A stretch of 64,000 nt of DNA from the NCBI RefSeq assembly GCF_011762025.1, contig NZ_JAASQR010000001.1, forward strand, positions 682,001-746,000. The letters are read 5' to 3'. The notes beneath the pieces were generated by a model. That model was not told the origin of the DNA. It worked only from the letters and a program-made list of their open reading frames with translations, and did no database searches. The position numbers and the translations under genes are program-made. Below, one piece after another: positions 19,389 to 26,620 of this stretch; within the stretch, counting starts at the first letter, position 1, and each line of letters opens with the position of its first letter. The stretch comes from Sphingobium vermicomposti (GTDB lineage: Bacteria > Pseudomonadota > Alphaproteobacteria > Sphingomonadales > Sphingomonadaceae).

Positions 19389-19405
19389 CCTCTGCAAGAC
19401 AGAGG
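19389..19405 (+). promoter_or_regulatory. hairpin covering the hemerythrin ribosome-binding site
   Basis: CCTCTG / CAGAGG (19389-19394 and 19400-19405) with loop CAAGA pairs with part of the AGAGGAG Shine-Dalgarno sequence upstream of ATG 19414. It may lower translation initiation. No T-run follows, so it is not a terminator. Confidence 0.4.
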
Positions 19406-19413
19406 AGCATGCC

Positions 19414-19878
19414 ATGGCGAATGCCAATATTTTCGACCGGTTGAAGGAAGATCACGACGCCCACCGCCAGCTGTTCGACAAGATGGCCGATGCGAAGGAC
19501 GATCATGATCGCCTGCAAAAACTGTTCGACCAGTTCAAGGTCGAAGTGACAGCCCATGCCGCCGCCGAGGAGGAGACGCTGTACGCCACCATGCTGGCGC
19601 GGCCCGACCTGCGGGAAGATGCGCAGCACAGCGTTTCGGAACATAAGGAAATAGACGATTATCTCGAAGAGCTGGATGATCTGGAGTTTAACGGCGAAGA
19701 GTGGCGGCAGACCTTCGACCAGCTGAAAAAGCGCTACCTCCACCATATCGAGGAAGAGGAGGAGGAGATGTTTCCCGGTGCCGCCGAAGAATTGACGGCG
19801 GAAGAGGAAACAAGGCTCGCGGAGACTTTCGCCAGGCGCAAACCCGCCGAACTGAAGCGGGCAGAAGCCGCAGACTAA
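19414..19878 (+). CDS. hemerythrin (HHE) domain protein
   Basis: This 154-residue four-helix protein has the HHE-type iron ligand pattern: His14 and His17 in DHDAHRQLF, a His-x3-Glu in AHAAAEEETLY, EHKEIDDYL, and a second His-x3-Glu in YLHHIEEEEEEMF. Such proteins bind a di-iron centre and may sense or carry oxygen or NO, or act in iron or redox stress. The whole protein is strongly acidic. AGAGGAG precedes ATG 19414. Its stop is followed at once by the UdgX ATG, so the two are almost certainly co-translated. Confidence 0.88.
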   Translation: MANANIFDRLKEDHDAHRQLFDKMADAKDDHDRLQKLFDQFKVEVTAHAAAEEETLYATMLARPDLREDAQHSVSEHKEIDDYLEELDDLEFNGEEWRQTFDQLKKRYLHHIEEEEEEMFPGAAEELTAEEETRLAETFARRKPAELKRAEAAD

Positions 19879-21315
19879 ATGCCCATGTATCGCGCGCTGC
19901 TGACTGGCCCCGACGATTTCGACGGGTGGCGGGAAGCGGCGCGGCGCTTTGTCATGGGCGGCGTCCCTGCGTCCCAGATCGATTGGCAGGTTGAAGGGGA
20001 GGATGCGTCCCTCCTGTCCTTCGACGCCCTACCGCCGCCGCGGAAGGGCGACGCCTTTTCCGTGCCGCGATCTTTCATTGATCTGGCGGAAAGCGCGATA
20101 TTGCATCGCGACCGGGAACGGTTCGCGCTGCTTTACGCCTTGCTGGTGCGCGTCCGCGACAATCCGGCGATGATGGAGGATCGCGCCGATCCCCTTTTGC
20201 GCCGGGTCGAAATGCTGGCCAAGGCGGTCAGGCGCGACATGCACAAGATGCGCGCCTTCGTCCGTTTCCGCGAGGTGGAGGATGATGGGACTTCGCGCTT
20301 CGTTGCCTGGTTCGAACCGGATCATCATATCATCCGGGCCAATGCCGGATTCTTCGTCCGCCGGTTCGCATCGATGCGCTGGTCGATCCTGACGCCCGAT
20401 CTGTGCATCCATTGGGATGGCGAAGTCCTGACAGAAGGCCCCGGCGCGACCCGGTCAGACGCGCCGGAGGGCGACCCGATGGAGGATGCGTGGAAACGCT
20501 ATTATGCCGCCATCTTCAACCCTGCGCGGCTGAAACAGCGCGCCATGCTGTCGGAAATGCCACGCAAATATTGGCGCAACCTGCCCGAAGCCGCACTAAT
20601 CCCCGAACTGGTGGCCGGGGCGCAGGCAAGAGAGGCAGCTATGATCGCGACATCGCCCAAAGCCCCCGCCCGCCCGAGCGGCGCGCCGCCTGCGGTTGCC
20701 AGCCGTCCCAGCAATATTGCAATTTCATGGTCGGCGCTGCGGGATCAGGCGATGGCATGCACCCGGTGCCCGCTTTATCACGACGCTACCCAAACCATAT
20801 TTGGCGAAGGTCCACTGGATGCGCCCTTGGTGCTGATCGGTGAGCAACCGGGCGATCAGGAGGATTTGGCCGGACGTCCGTTCGTGGGGCCAGCCGGACA
20901 GTTGCTGGACCGCGCGCTGGACGAAGCAGGGATCGACCGCGCGCGGCTTTATGTCACCAATGCCGTCAAGCATTTCAAGCATGAGCGCCGGGGCAAGCGC
21001 CGTATTCACCAGACGCCTGAAACGTCGGAAATCCAGGCCTGCCGTTGGTGGCTGGATCAGGAGCTGGACATTCTGCGCCCCCGGATCATCGTCGCCCTGG
21101 GCGTGACAGCCGCGCGCGCCCTGTTGGGAAAGGCGGTGACGATCAGCCGTACGCGCGGCGCGCCGATAGCCCTGGAAAGCGGAGCGGAAGGCTGGGTGAC
21201 CATCCACCCCAGTTTCCTGCTGCGCGTCCCCGACGAAGCGCGCAAAGCGCAGGAACGCGCGCGATTTGTCGAGGAACTACGCGAGATCGGCACAAGGGTG
21301 AAGGCGATCAGCTGA
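19879..21315 (+). CDS. DUF4130-UdgX fusion: uracil-DNA-binding protein
   Basis: This 478-residue protein joins an N-terminal DUF4130 domain (about residues 1-250, YRALLTGPDDFDGWREAARR to the YWRNLPEA region) to a C-terminal family-4-like uracil-DNA glycosylase of the UdgX type. Visible are a CxxC iron-sulfur pair (ACTRCPLY), motif A GEQPGDQED at 321-329, the R-loop KRRIHQTP with His377, and HPS at 443-445. In characterised UdgX the R-loop His becomes covalently bound to the abasic site after uracil removal, so the protein traps itself on DNA. The first codon directly follows the hemerythrin stop. DUF4130 is the domain recognised as linked to the upstream type of radical SAM protein. Confidence 0.92.
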   Translation: MPMYRALLTGPDDFDGWREAARRFVMGGVPASQIDWQVEGEDASLLSFDALPPPRKGDAFSVPRSFIDLAESAILHRDRERFALLYALLVRVRDNPAMMEDRADPLLRRVEMLAKAVRRDMHKMRAFVRFREVEDDGTSRFVAWFEPDHHIIRANAGFFVRRFASMRWSILTPDLCIHWDGEVLTEGPGATRSDAPEGDPMEDAWKRYYAAIFNPARLKQRAMLSEMPRKYWRNLPEAALIPELVAGAQAREAAMIATSPKAPARPSGAPPAVASRPSNIAISWSALRDQAMACTRCPLYHDATQTIFGEGPLDAPLVLIGEQPGDQEDLAGRPFVGPAGQLLDRALDEAGIDRARLYVTNAVKHFKHERRGKRRIHQTPETSEIQACRWWLDQELDILRPRIIVALGVTAARALLGKAVTISRTRGAPIALESGAEGWVTIHPSFLLRVPDEARKAQERARFVEELREIGTRVKAIS

Positions 21316-21418
21316 CCATCGCAAAGGCAAGGATGTAGCGATCCTGCTTGACCCGGCGCGTCCGCCCGGCGAAATCCCCCACCTTGTTATCGCGCCTTCG
21401 GGGGAAAGCCGCTCGCTT

Positions 21419-22270
21419 ATGTCCATCGCTTATCTCAATGGTCGGTTCCTGCCGCTGGCCGATGCACGCATATCCGTCCTCGACAGGGGCTTCCTGTTCG
21501 CTGAGGGTATCTATGAAGTGACAGCCGTGATTGAGGGACGGCTGATCGACAGCGCATCGCACCTCGACCGCCTGACGCGGTCGGCTGGCGCGATCGGCAT
21601 AGCCGTCCCCCTTCCCCCCGAAGAGATAGAGGCGGCACAGCGGCAACTGGTGGCGCTCAACAGCATGAACGAAGGGCTGATCTACCTGCAGTTCACGCGC
21701 GGGGCCGACGAAGGCCGCGACTTCCTGCCCGCGCCTGACCTGCAGCCGACGTTGGTCATGTTCGTTCAGCCCAAGCTGTTCCTGAACGTGGCAGCGGCGA
21801 AGACGGGCATAGCGGTGGTCACCACCCCGGACCTTCGCTGGGCGCGTCGCGACATCAAGAGCACGGGCCTGCTCGCCCAAGCGATGGCAAAACGGATCGC
21901 GACCGATGCGGGCGCGCAGGAAGCGTGGATGGTCGAGGACGGCCATGTCACCGAAGGCGCATCCTCCACCGCCTTCATCGTTACGGACGACGCCATCGTC
22001 ACCCGCCCCTATTCGCAGGCGGTACTGGCCGGATGCACCGGCGCGGCGCTGACCGCGCTGGCCCAGGAAGCAGGCATGACGGTGGTCAATCGCCCCTTCA
22101 CCGTGGCAGAGGCGTTGGCCGCGAATGAAGCCTTTATCACCAGCGCATCGACGCTGTGCCAATCGGTGGTCCGTATCGACGGCCAACCCATCGGCGATGG
22201 CACGCCCGGCCCCGTGGCGACCCGTCTGCGCGAGATTTACGTCGATTTCGCGCGCCGCACGGCTGTTTGA
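21419..22270 (+). CDS. class IV aminotransferase, probable D-amino acid transaminase
   Basis: This 283-residue PLP enzyme has the D-alanine/branched-chain aminotransferase fold. AYLNGRFLPLADARISVLDRGFLFAEGIYE matches the N-terminal half; the PLP lysine lies in RRDIKSTGLLAQ and the glutamate region in EGASSTAFIV. These features fit D-alanine transaminases (DAT) better than IlvE or PabC, since RGFLFAEGIYE and SNAFIV-like motifs are DAT-like. It stands alone; the nearest neighbours do not tell the substrate. Confidence 0.83.
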   Translation: MSIAYLNGRFLPLADARISVLDRGFLFAEGIYEVTAVIEGRLIDSASHLDRLTRSAGAIGIAVPLPPEEIEAAQRQLVALNSMNEGLIYLQFTRGADEGRDFLPAPDLQPTLVMFVQPKLFLNVAAAKTGIAVVTTPDLRWARRDIKSTGLLAQAMAKRIATDAGAQEAWMVEDGHVTEGASSTAFIVTDDAIVTRPYSQAVLAGCTGAALTALAQEAGMTVVNRPFTVAEALAANEAFITSASTLCQSVVRIDGQPIGDGTPGPVATRLREIYVDFARRTAV

Positions 22271-22307
22271 GCTGCGTCCGGCAAAGAAACATCTCCATTT
22301 CGGATAG

Positions 22308-22356
22308 AATGGCGGCGGCAGATTATCTCACCGTTTCGGCAGGAAACGCCGCCATT
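22308..22356 (+). terminator. possible stem-loop after the aminotransferase
   Basis: AATGGCGGCG (22308-22317) pairs perfectly with CGCCGCCATT (22347-22356), which continues into TTTTGACG. The loop is 29 bases, long for an intrinsic terminator. The rest of the 236-base gap shows nothing I can identify. Confidence 0.35.
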
Positions 22357-22506
22357 TTGACGACAGCACAGATCAGCATCAAAGGCCGGGTCCGGCACGC
22401 GCGGGAATGAGGCGGGGGAGCGGAGCGGGCGAGGGTCCGAAACGGAGAAAAGAGCTGCGGTGAAATCATCGCGTTCCGGTAAGGTCGGAACAAACAGGGG
22501 GTTTTT

Positions 22507-23514
22507 ATGGTGGAAATGGATCGAACCCGGACGGACTTCAACATTCCGGCAGGCGAACTTTACGGAATGAAGGATCGGAGGTCGGGCCTGCTGATCCTGG
22601 CGAACGACATCTTCCTTGACGATGTGAAGGGGCTGGCGGAAGCAGCCGATTTCCGGCTGCTCGATATCGTGCCGATAGACCAGGCGTCCGCCCGGCTGGA
22701 CATGCAGGTCGGGTGCGATGTCATCCTGCTATTCTGCCCGCAACCTACGCCCGGCCTCGAACGCCTGCTGGTGCAGACGGAAACGCTGGCGGTGCAGAAC
22801 GACCTTTCCGTCATCCTTGTCAGCGGCATGGACAGCCTGGACCTGGCCTATGCCTGCATGCGCAGCGACCGGACACAATTGCTCTGCTCGCCCGATCATG
22901 CCGACCTTGCCGCCGCGCTCCTGACGGCGGGCAGAGCCACGCCCCAGCGAACCGTGCATGAGGTCAATCAGGAAAGCGAAGGCGTGCGGCTTCAGCAGTT
23001 GAGCGAGGAGGTCAGCCGCCTGGCCCGCACGCTGGAGGCGTTGACCTCTCGTCCACGCCACGCCGCCCCTTCCTTCGCGCTTGGATCTCGCATTTCCGAC
23101 CGGGACAGCGATTATATCGGCATGCCTGCGCTGACGCCGATGGGGGGGCATCAGGAACCGGCGGACCAGCCAGTGCTCAGCGCCACCCAGGTGCGCGACC
23201 TGCTGCGCGCTCGCCGTCTGCGGGAAGATTTCCTGCCCAGTGACCTGTTCGCCGATCCTGCATGGGACATGCTGCTCGACCTGCTGGCCGCCCGGCTGGA
23301 GCAGGAACGGGTGTCGGTATCCAGCCTGTGCATCGCGTCGGCGGTGCCGCCCACCACGGCGCTGCGCTGGATTCGCACCCTTACCGAACAGGGGTTCGTG
23401 CAGCGCCAGGCGGACCCGCATGATGGCCGACGCGTCTTCATCGCTTTGGCCGACGATACGTTCGAAGCGCTCAGCCGCTGGTTCACGGCCAGCCGGCGTT
23501 TCCTGTGCGCCTGA
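22507..23514 (+). CDS. winged-helix (MarR-like) regulator with receiver-like N-terminal domain
   Basis: This 335-residue protein has three parts. Residues 25-145 show an alternating alpha/beta pattern (SGLLILANDIFLDDVKGLAE, DVILLFCPQPTPGLERLL, DLSVILVSGM) like a pseudo-receiver domain. Residues about 150-185 form a likely coiled coil (GVRLQQLSEEVSRLARTLEA). The C terminus, about 245-335, is a winged helix (VSVSSLCIASAVPPTTALRW then a wing QRQADPHDGRRVFIAL) of MarR type. It should bind DNA as a dimer; the ligand and targets are unknown. ATG 22507 has AGGGGGT upstream; ATG 22516 is an alternative. Confidence 0.72.
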   Translation: MVEMDRTRTDFNIPAGELYGMKDRRSGLLILANDIFLDDVKGLAEAADFRLLDIVPIDQASARLDMQVGCDVILLFCPQPTPGLERLLVQTETLAVQNDLSVILVSGMDSLDLAYACMRSDRTQLLCSPDHADLAAALLTAGRATPQRTVHEVNQESEGVRLQQLSEEVSRLARTLEALTSRPRHAAPSFALGSRISDRDSDYIGMPALTPMGGHQEPADQPVLSATQVRDLLRARRLREDFLPSDLFADPAWDMLLDLLAARLEQERVSVSSLCIASAVPPTTALRWIRTLTEQGFVQRQADPHDGRRVFIALADDTFEALSRWFTASRRFLCA

Positions 23515-23599
23515 GCAGGTTGGCGTAACGAGGCTTGACCGGCGCGTCGATTGCCCTAGATAGGCGCCCTCGGGCCGCGCCGTTCCAGGCTGTGGCTCC

Positions 23600-23675
23600 G
23601 GGCGATTAGCTCAGTTGGTAGAGCGTCTCGTTTACACCGAGAATGTCGGCGGTTCGAGCCCGTCATCGCCCACCA
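23600..23675 (+). tRNA. tRNA-Val (anticodon TAC)
   Basis: A complete cloverleaf can be folded: acceptor stem GGGCGAT/ATCGCCC, D arm GCTC/GAGC, anticodon stem TCTCG/CGAGA with loop TTTACAC (anticodon TAC), T arm GGCGG-TTCGAGC-CCGTC with one G-U pair, discriminator A and encoded CCA (23673-23675). Confidence 0.97.
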
Positions 23676-23753
23676 TTTCCCTTGTCTCTCATCGGGCCGT
23701 GCGTTCGCGTCGCATATTGCGGCGTGCGGCCACCGCTGCTAATCGCCTGATCC

Positions 23754-23981
23754 ATGATCCAGCCGCCTGAAATCCTTCGAGTCACCAAGCCCCGCGTTTC
23801 CTGCGACGGTTCGGGGGACATTCCCGCCGCCCTTGGCCATCCGCGCGTGTTCCTGGAAATTGACGAACATGGCTATGTCGATTGCGGCTATTGCGATCGG
23901 CGCTTCGTCCTGATCGGCGGGCCAGCCGACACGCCGGAGGTTGCCGGGTTGCCCGACATCGCATCCGGGGCCAGCATCTGA
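23754..23981 (+). CDS. small zinc-finger (CHCC-type) protein
   Basis: This 75-residue protein matches the short alphaproteobacterial zinc-finger family related to complex I accessory subunit NDUFS6. The putative zinc ligands are Cys17 in RVSCDGSG, His29 in LGHPRVFLEI and the CGYC pair in VDCGYCDRRFVLIGG. The pattern HPRVFLEIDEHGYVDCGYCDR is typical. Zinc binding is inferred; the bacterial role is not settled. It sits alone between the tRNA and tldD. Confidence 0.85.
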   Translation: MIQPPEILRVTKPRVSCDGSGDIPAALGHPRVFLEIDEHGYVDCGYCDRRFVLIGGPADTPEVAGLPDIASGASI

Positions 23982-24040
23982 TCGGGCGACGCCTGTAATT
24001 TTGATTGGGCTTGCGCGCCGCCGCCCCTATATCGGGCGGC

Positions 24041-25483
24041 ATGAACGACATTGCCTCTCAATTCACCGATGCGCGCGGCCTGCTCTATCGACCGGGGCTG
24101 CTTGATCCCGATGGCGCGCGCCGCCTGACTGCCGACGCGCTGCGCCAGTGCGACGATGGCGAACTCTATTTGCAGTATAGAGCCAGTGAGAGCTTTGGCT
24201 TTGACGACGGTAGGTTGAAGACCGCAGATTATTCCACCGATGCCGGTTTTGGCCTGCGCGGCGTGTCGGGCGAAATGACCGGCTTTGCGCACGCGAACGA
24301 CATTAGTGAAGCGGCGATACGCCGTGCTGCCGAAACGTTGACCCTGCTCGATCCGGCAAAGGGCCAGCCCGCCCCGCCGCCGCAGGGGACGAACCGCCAC
24401 CTCTATACCGACGTCAATCCGCTCGAAATCGTGCCCTTCGCTGAAAAGGTGACGTTGTGCGCCGCCATCGACGCCGCCGCGCGGGCGCGCGATCCGCGCG
24501 TCGCCCAGGTGTCGGTCAGCCTGTCGGGCAGCTGGTCCGTGGTCGAAATCGTGCGCGCGGACGGGTTCACGGCAACCGACATCCGCCCGCTGGTGCGGCT
24601 CAACGTGTCGGTCATATTGGAAGACAATGGCCGCCGGGAAACCGGCACCTTCGGCATTGGCGGGCGCTATCTCTACGATCAGGTCATGGACCCGGCTGTC
24701 TGGGATCGCGCCATTGACGAAGCGCTGGCGCAGGCGCGGGTCAATCTTGGCTCCGTTGCCGCGCCTGCGGGCGAAATGACGGTTCTGCTGGGCCCGGGGT
24801 GGCCCGGCGTGATGGTCCATGAAGCGATCGGACACGGGCTGGAGGGCGACTTCAACCGCAAGGGCACCAGTGCCTTTTCAGGACGGATCGGCGAACGCGT
24901 CGCCGCGCCGGGCGTGACCGTTGTCGATGACGGATCGATCATGGACCGGCGCGGGTCGCTGTCGATTGATGACGAAGGCACGCCGACCAGGGAAAATGTC
25001 CTGATCGAGGACGGTATCCTCAAAGGCTATATGCAGGACCGGCTGAACGCCCGGCTGATGGGGGTCGAAGCCACCGGCAACGGTCGCCGCGAAAGCTATG
25101 CTCACGCCCCCATGCCGCGCATGACCAATACGTTCATCAAGGGTGGAAAGGACGACCCGGAAGAGCTGCTGTCGCGCATGAAGTCGGGCATCTTCGCCCG
25201 AAGCTTTGGCGGGGGGCAGGTCGACATCGTGTCGGGCAAGTTCGTCTTTTCCTGCACCGAGGCTTATAAGGTCGAAAATGGCAAGATCGGCGATCCCATC
25301 AAGGGCGCGACGCTGATCGGCGACGGTCCCACTGCGCTGACCAAGGTTGTCGGCATCGGCAATGACTGGGCGCTCGACCATGGCGTCGGCATGTGCGGCA
25401 AGGGCGGGCAGAGCGTTCCGGCAGGCGTGGGCCAGCCGACCCTGCTGATCGAGGGGCTGACGATCGGCGGCACGGCGACCTGA
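24041..25483 (+). CDS. tldD: metalloprotease TldD
   Basis: This 480-residue protein is TldD, which with TldE/PmbA forms a peptidase that digests unfolded or modified peptides. The zinc motif HEAIGHGLEGDFNRKGTS is present near the middle, and the C-terminal GGGQVDIVSGKFVFSCTEAY and MCGKGGQSVPAGVGQPTLLI blocks are family signatures. ATG 24041 starts MNDIASQFT; a longer in-frame start at 24005 precedes no homology. The pmbA/tldE partner is not in the window. Confidence 0.95.
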   Translation: MNDIASQFTDARGLLYRPGLLDPDGARRLTADALRQCDDGELYLQYRASESFGFDDGRLKTADYSTDAGFGLRGVSGEMTGFAHANDISEAAIRRAAETLTLLDPAKGQPAPPPQGTNRHLYTDVNPLEIVPFAEKVTLCAAIDAAARARDPRVAQVSVSLSGSWSVVEIVRADGFTATDIRPLVRLNVSVILEDNGRRETGTFGIGGRYLYDQVMDPAVWDRAIDEALAQARVNLGSVAAPAGEMTVLLGPGWPGVMVHEAIGHGLEGDFNRKGTSAFSGRIGERVAAPGVTVVDDGSIMDRRGSLSIDDEGTPTRENVLIEDGILKGYMQDRLNARLMGVEATGNGRRESYAHAPMPRMTNTFIKGGKDDPEELLSRMKSGIFARSFGGGQVDIVSGKFVFSCTEAYKVENGKIGDPIKGATLIGDGPTALTKVVGIGNDWALDHGVGMCGKGGQSVPAGVGQPTLLIEGLTIGGTAT

Positions 25484-25534
25484 GGCCGCAACGCCACGGA
25501 TGGTGGAACCGATAGGCTTGTTCGTCTTTCTTTC

Positions 25535-26113
25535 ATGATGAACATGCTGACCGATAGCCATGATGCCGTGACCGCCGATTGGGCGGCGTCGCTGCTGGAT
25601 TTCTGGTTCAACCGCGTCGGTGAACAGCGGTGGTGGCAGCATGATCCTGCCTTGGACCGGACCTGCGCAGAACGGTACGGGTCGTTGTGGGAAGAAAAAC
25701 AGCATCTGCCGCCGGAGGAATTTCTGGATCGCGCCGATGACGCCCTGGCCGCGGTCATTCTGTTCGACCAGCTCCCACGCAATATGTTTCGTGGCACCGC
25801 AAGGGCGTTTGCTACCGATCCGCTGGCCAGAGAAGTAGCGCGCGGGGCAATCGCGCATGGTTATGACATTCAGATCGGCGGGGCGGGACGCACATTCTTT
25901 TACATGCCTTTCCAGCATAGCGAGGATTTGGATGACCAGATACTCTCGCTCAGCCTGTTCGAGGCTGCGGGCGATCCTAAATCCCTCGACTTCGCCCGGC
26001 AGCATCATGCGCTGATCGAACGTTTCGGACGTTTTCCGCATCGTAATGCGGCACTGGGCCGCCAGACTTTGCCCGAGGAAGAGGAAGCGGTGCGCGAAGG
26101 CAGCGACTGGTAG
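25535..26113 (+). CDS. DUF924 family protein
   Basis: This 192-residue all-helical protein belongs to the DUF924 family, recognised by LDFWFNRVGEQRWWQHDPAL, the VILFDQLPRNMFRGTARAFATD core, and FFYMPFQHSEDLDDQ. The fold is tetratricopeptide-like and the function is not established. It starts MMNMLTDSHD, with ATG 25535 or 25538, and lies upstream of the sigma-54 promoter of glnK without obvious connection. Confidence 0.85.
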   Translation: MMNMLTDSHDAVTADWAASLLDFWFNRVGEQRWWQHDPALDRTCAERYGSLWEEKQHLPPEEFLDRADDALAAVILFDQLPRNMFRGTARAFATDPLAREVARGAIAHGYDIQIGGAGRTFFYMPFQHSEDLDDQILSLSLFEAAGDPKSLDFARQHHALIERFGRFPHRNAALGRQTLPEEEEAVREGSDW

Positions 26114-26119
26114 CCAACC

Positions 26120-26165
26120 TGCCCAATTTTTAGGCAGCGCGTAGCATCTGCCCATTTTTTCAGCG
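26120..26165 (+). promoter_or_regulatory. possible NtrC-type enhancer sites upstream of glnK
   Basis: Two similar 17-base elements lie 29 bases apart in start position: TGCCCAATTTTTAGGCA at 26120-26136, with TGCC/GGCA ends, and TGCCCATTTTTTCAGCG at 26149-26165, with only the left half conserved. The size and TGC...GCA ends resemble NtrC dimer sites, and they lie about 55-100 bases before the sigma-54 promoter, a suitable distance for enhancers. Confidence 0.4.
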
Positions 26166-26217
26166 GCTCTACTCCGGCGGGCTTGGGAAAAGCCCGCGTT
26201 AAACCGTTTCTAAGAAA

Positions 26218-26234
26218 TTGGCACGGCTCTTGCT
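26218..26234 (+). promoter_or_regulatory. sigma-54 promoter of glnK-amt
   Basis: TTGGCACGGCTCTTGCT matches the RpoN consensus YTGGCACG-N4-TTGCW at every fixed position, with GG at 26220-26221 and GC at 26232-26233 separated by the required ten bases. It is 35 bases before the glnK start. This implies nitrogen-limitation control through RpoN and an enhancer-binding protein such as NtrC. Confidence 0.88.
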
Positions 26235-26268
26235 AGAATGTCCCCGCACACCATTAACAGGGGGCGAC

Positions 26269-26607
26269 ATGAAACTTGTCATGGCAATCATCAAGCCGTT
26301 CAAGCTTGACGATGTCCGCGAGGCACTCTCCTCGCTAGGCATCGCCGGCATGACGGTGTCCGAGGTAAAGGGCTTCGGCCGCCAAAAGGGGCAAACCGAA
26401 ATCTACCGGGGCGCCGAATATTCAACGAACATGGTTCCGAAAATCAAGATCGAGGTCGTTTGCGACGACGATCTCGCACCGCGCGTCGTGGAAGCCACGC
26501 AGGCCGCGGCCAATTCCGGCGCGATCGGCGACGGCAAGATCTTCGTCCTGGATGTCGGTCAGGCCGTGCGTATCCGCACCGGCGAAACCGGCGAAACCGC
26601 GCTGTAA
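26269..26607 (+). CDS. glnK: PII nitrogen-regulatory protein GlnK
   Basis: This 112-residue trimeric signalling protein senses 2-oxoglutarate, ATP/ADP and uridylylation. It starts MKLVMAIIKPFKLDDVREAL, has the T-loop with the uridylylation site Tyr51 in RGAEYSTNMVPK, and ends with DGKIFVLDVGQAVRIRTGETG. ATG 26269 has GGGGGCG upstream; the longer frame to 26218 begins inside the promoter. It is followed 13 bases later by the ammonium transporter, the classical glnK-amtB arrangement in which GlnK blocks the channel when nitrogen is plentiful. Confidence 0.95.
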   Translation: MKLVMAIIKPFKLDDVREALSSLGIAGMTVSEVKGFGRQKGQTEIYRGAEYSTNMVPKIKIEVVCDDDLAPRVVEATQAAANSGAIGDGKIFVLDVGQAVRIRTGETGETAL

Positions 26608-26620
26608 GAAGGGGGGAATA

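Noticed and set aside
23600..23675. Integration hotspot at the tRNA-Val gene
   Set aside because: The neighbours are ordinary core genes and there is no repeated tRNA 3' end or integrase in the window.
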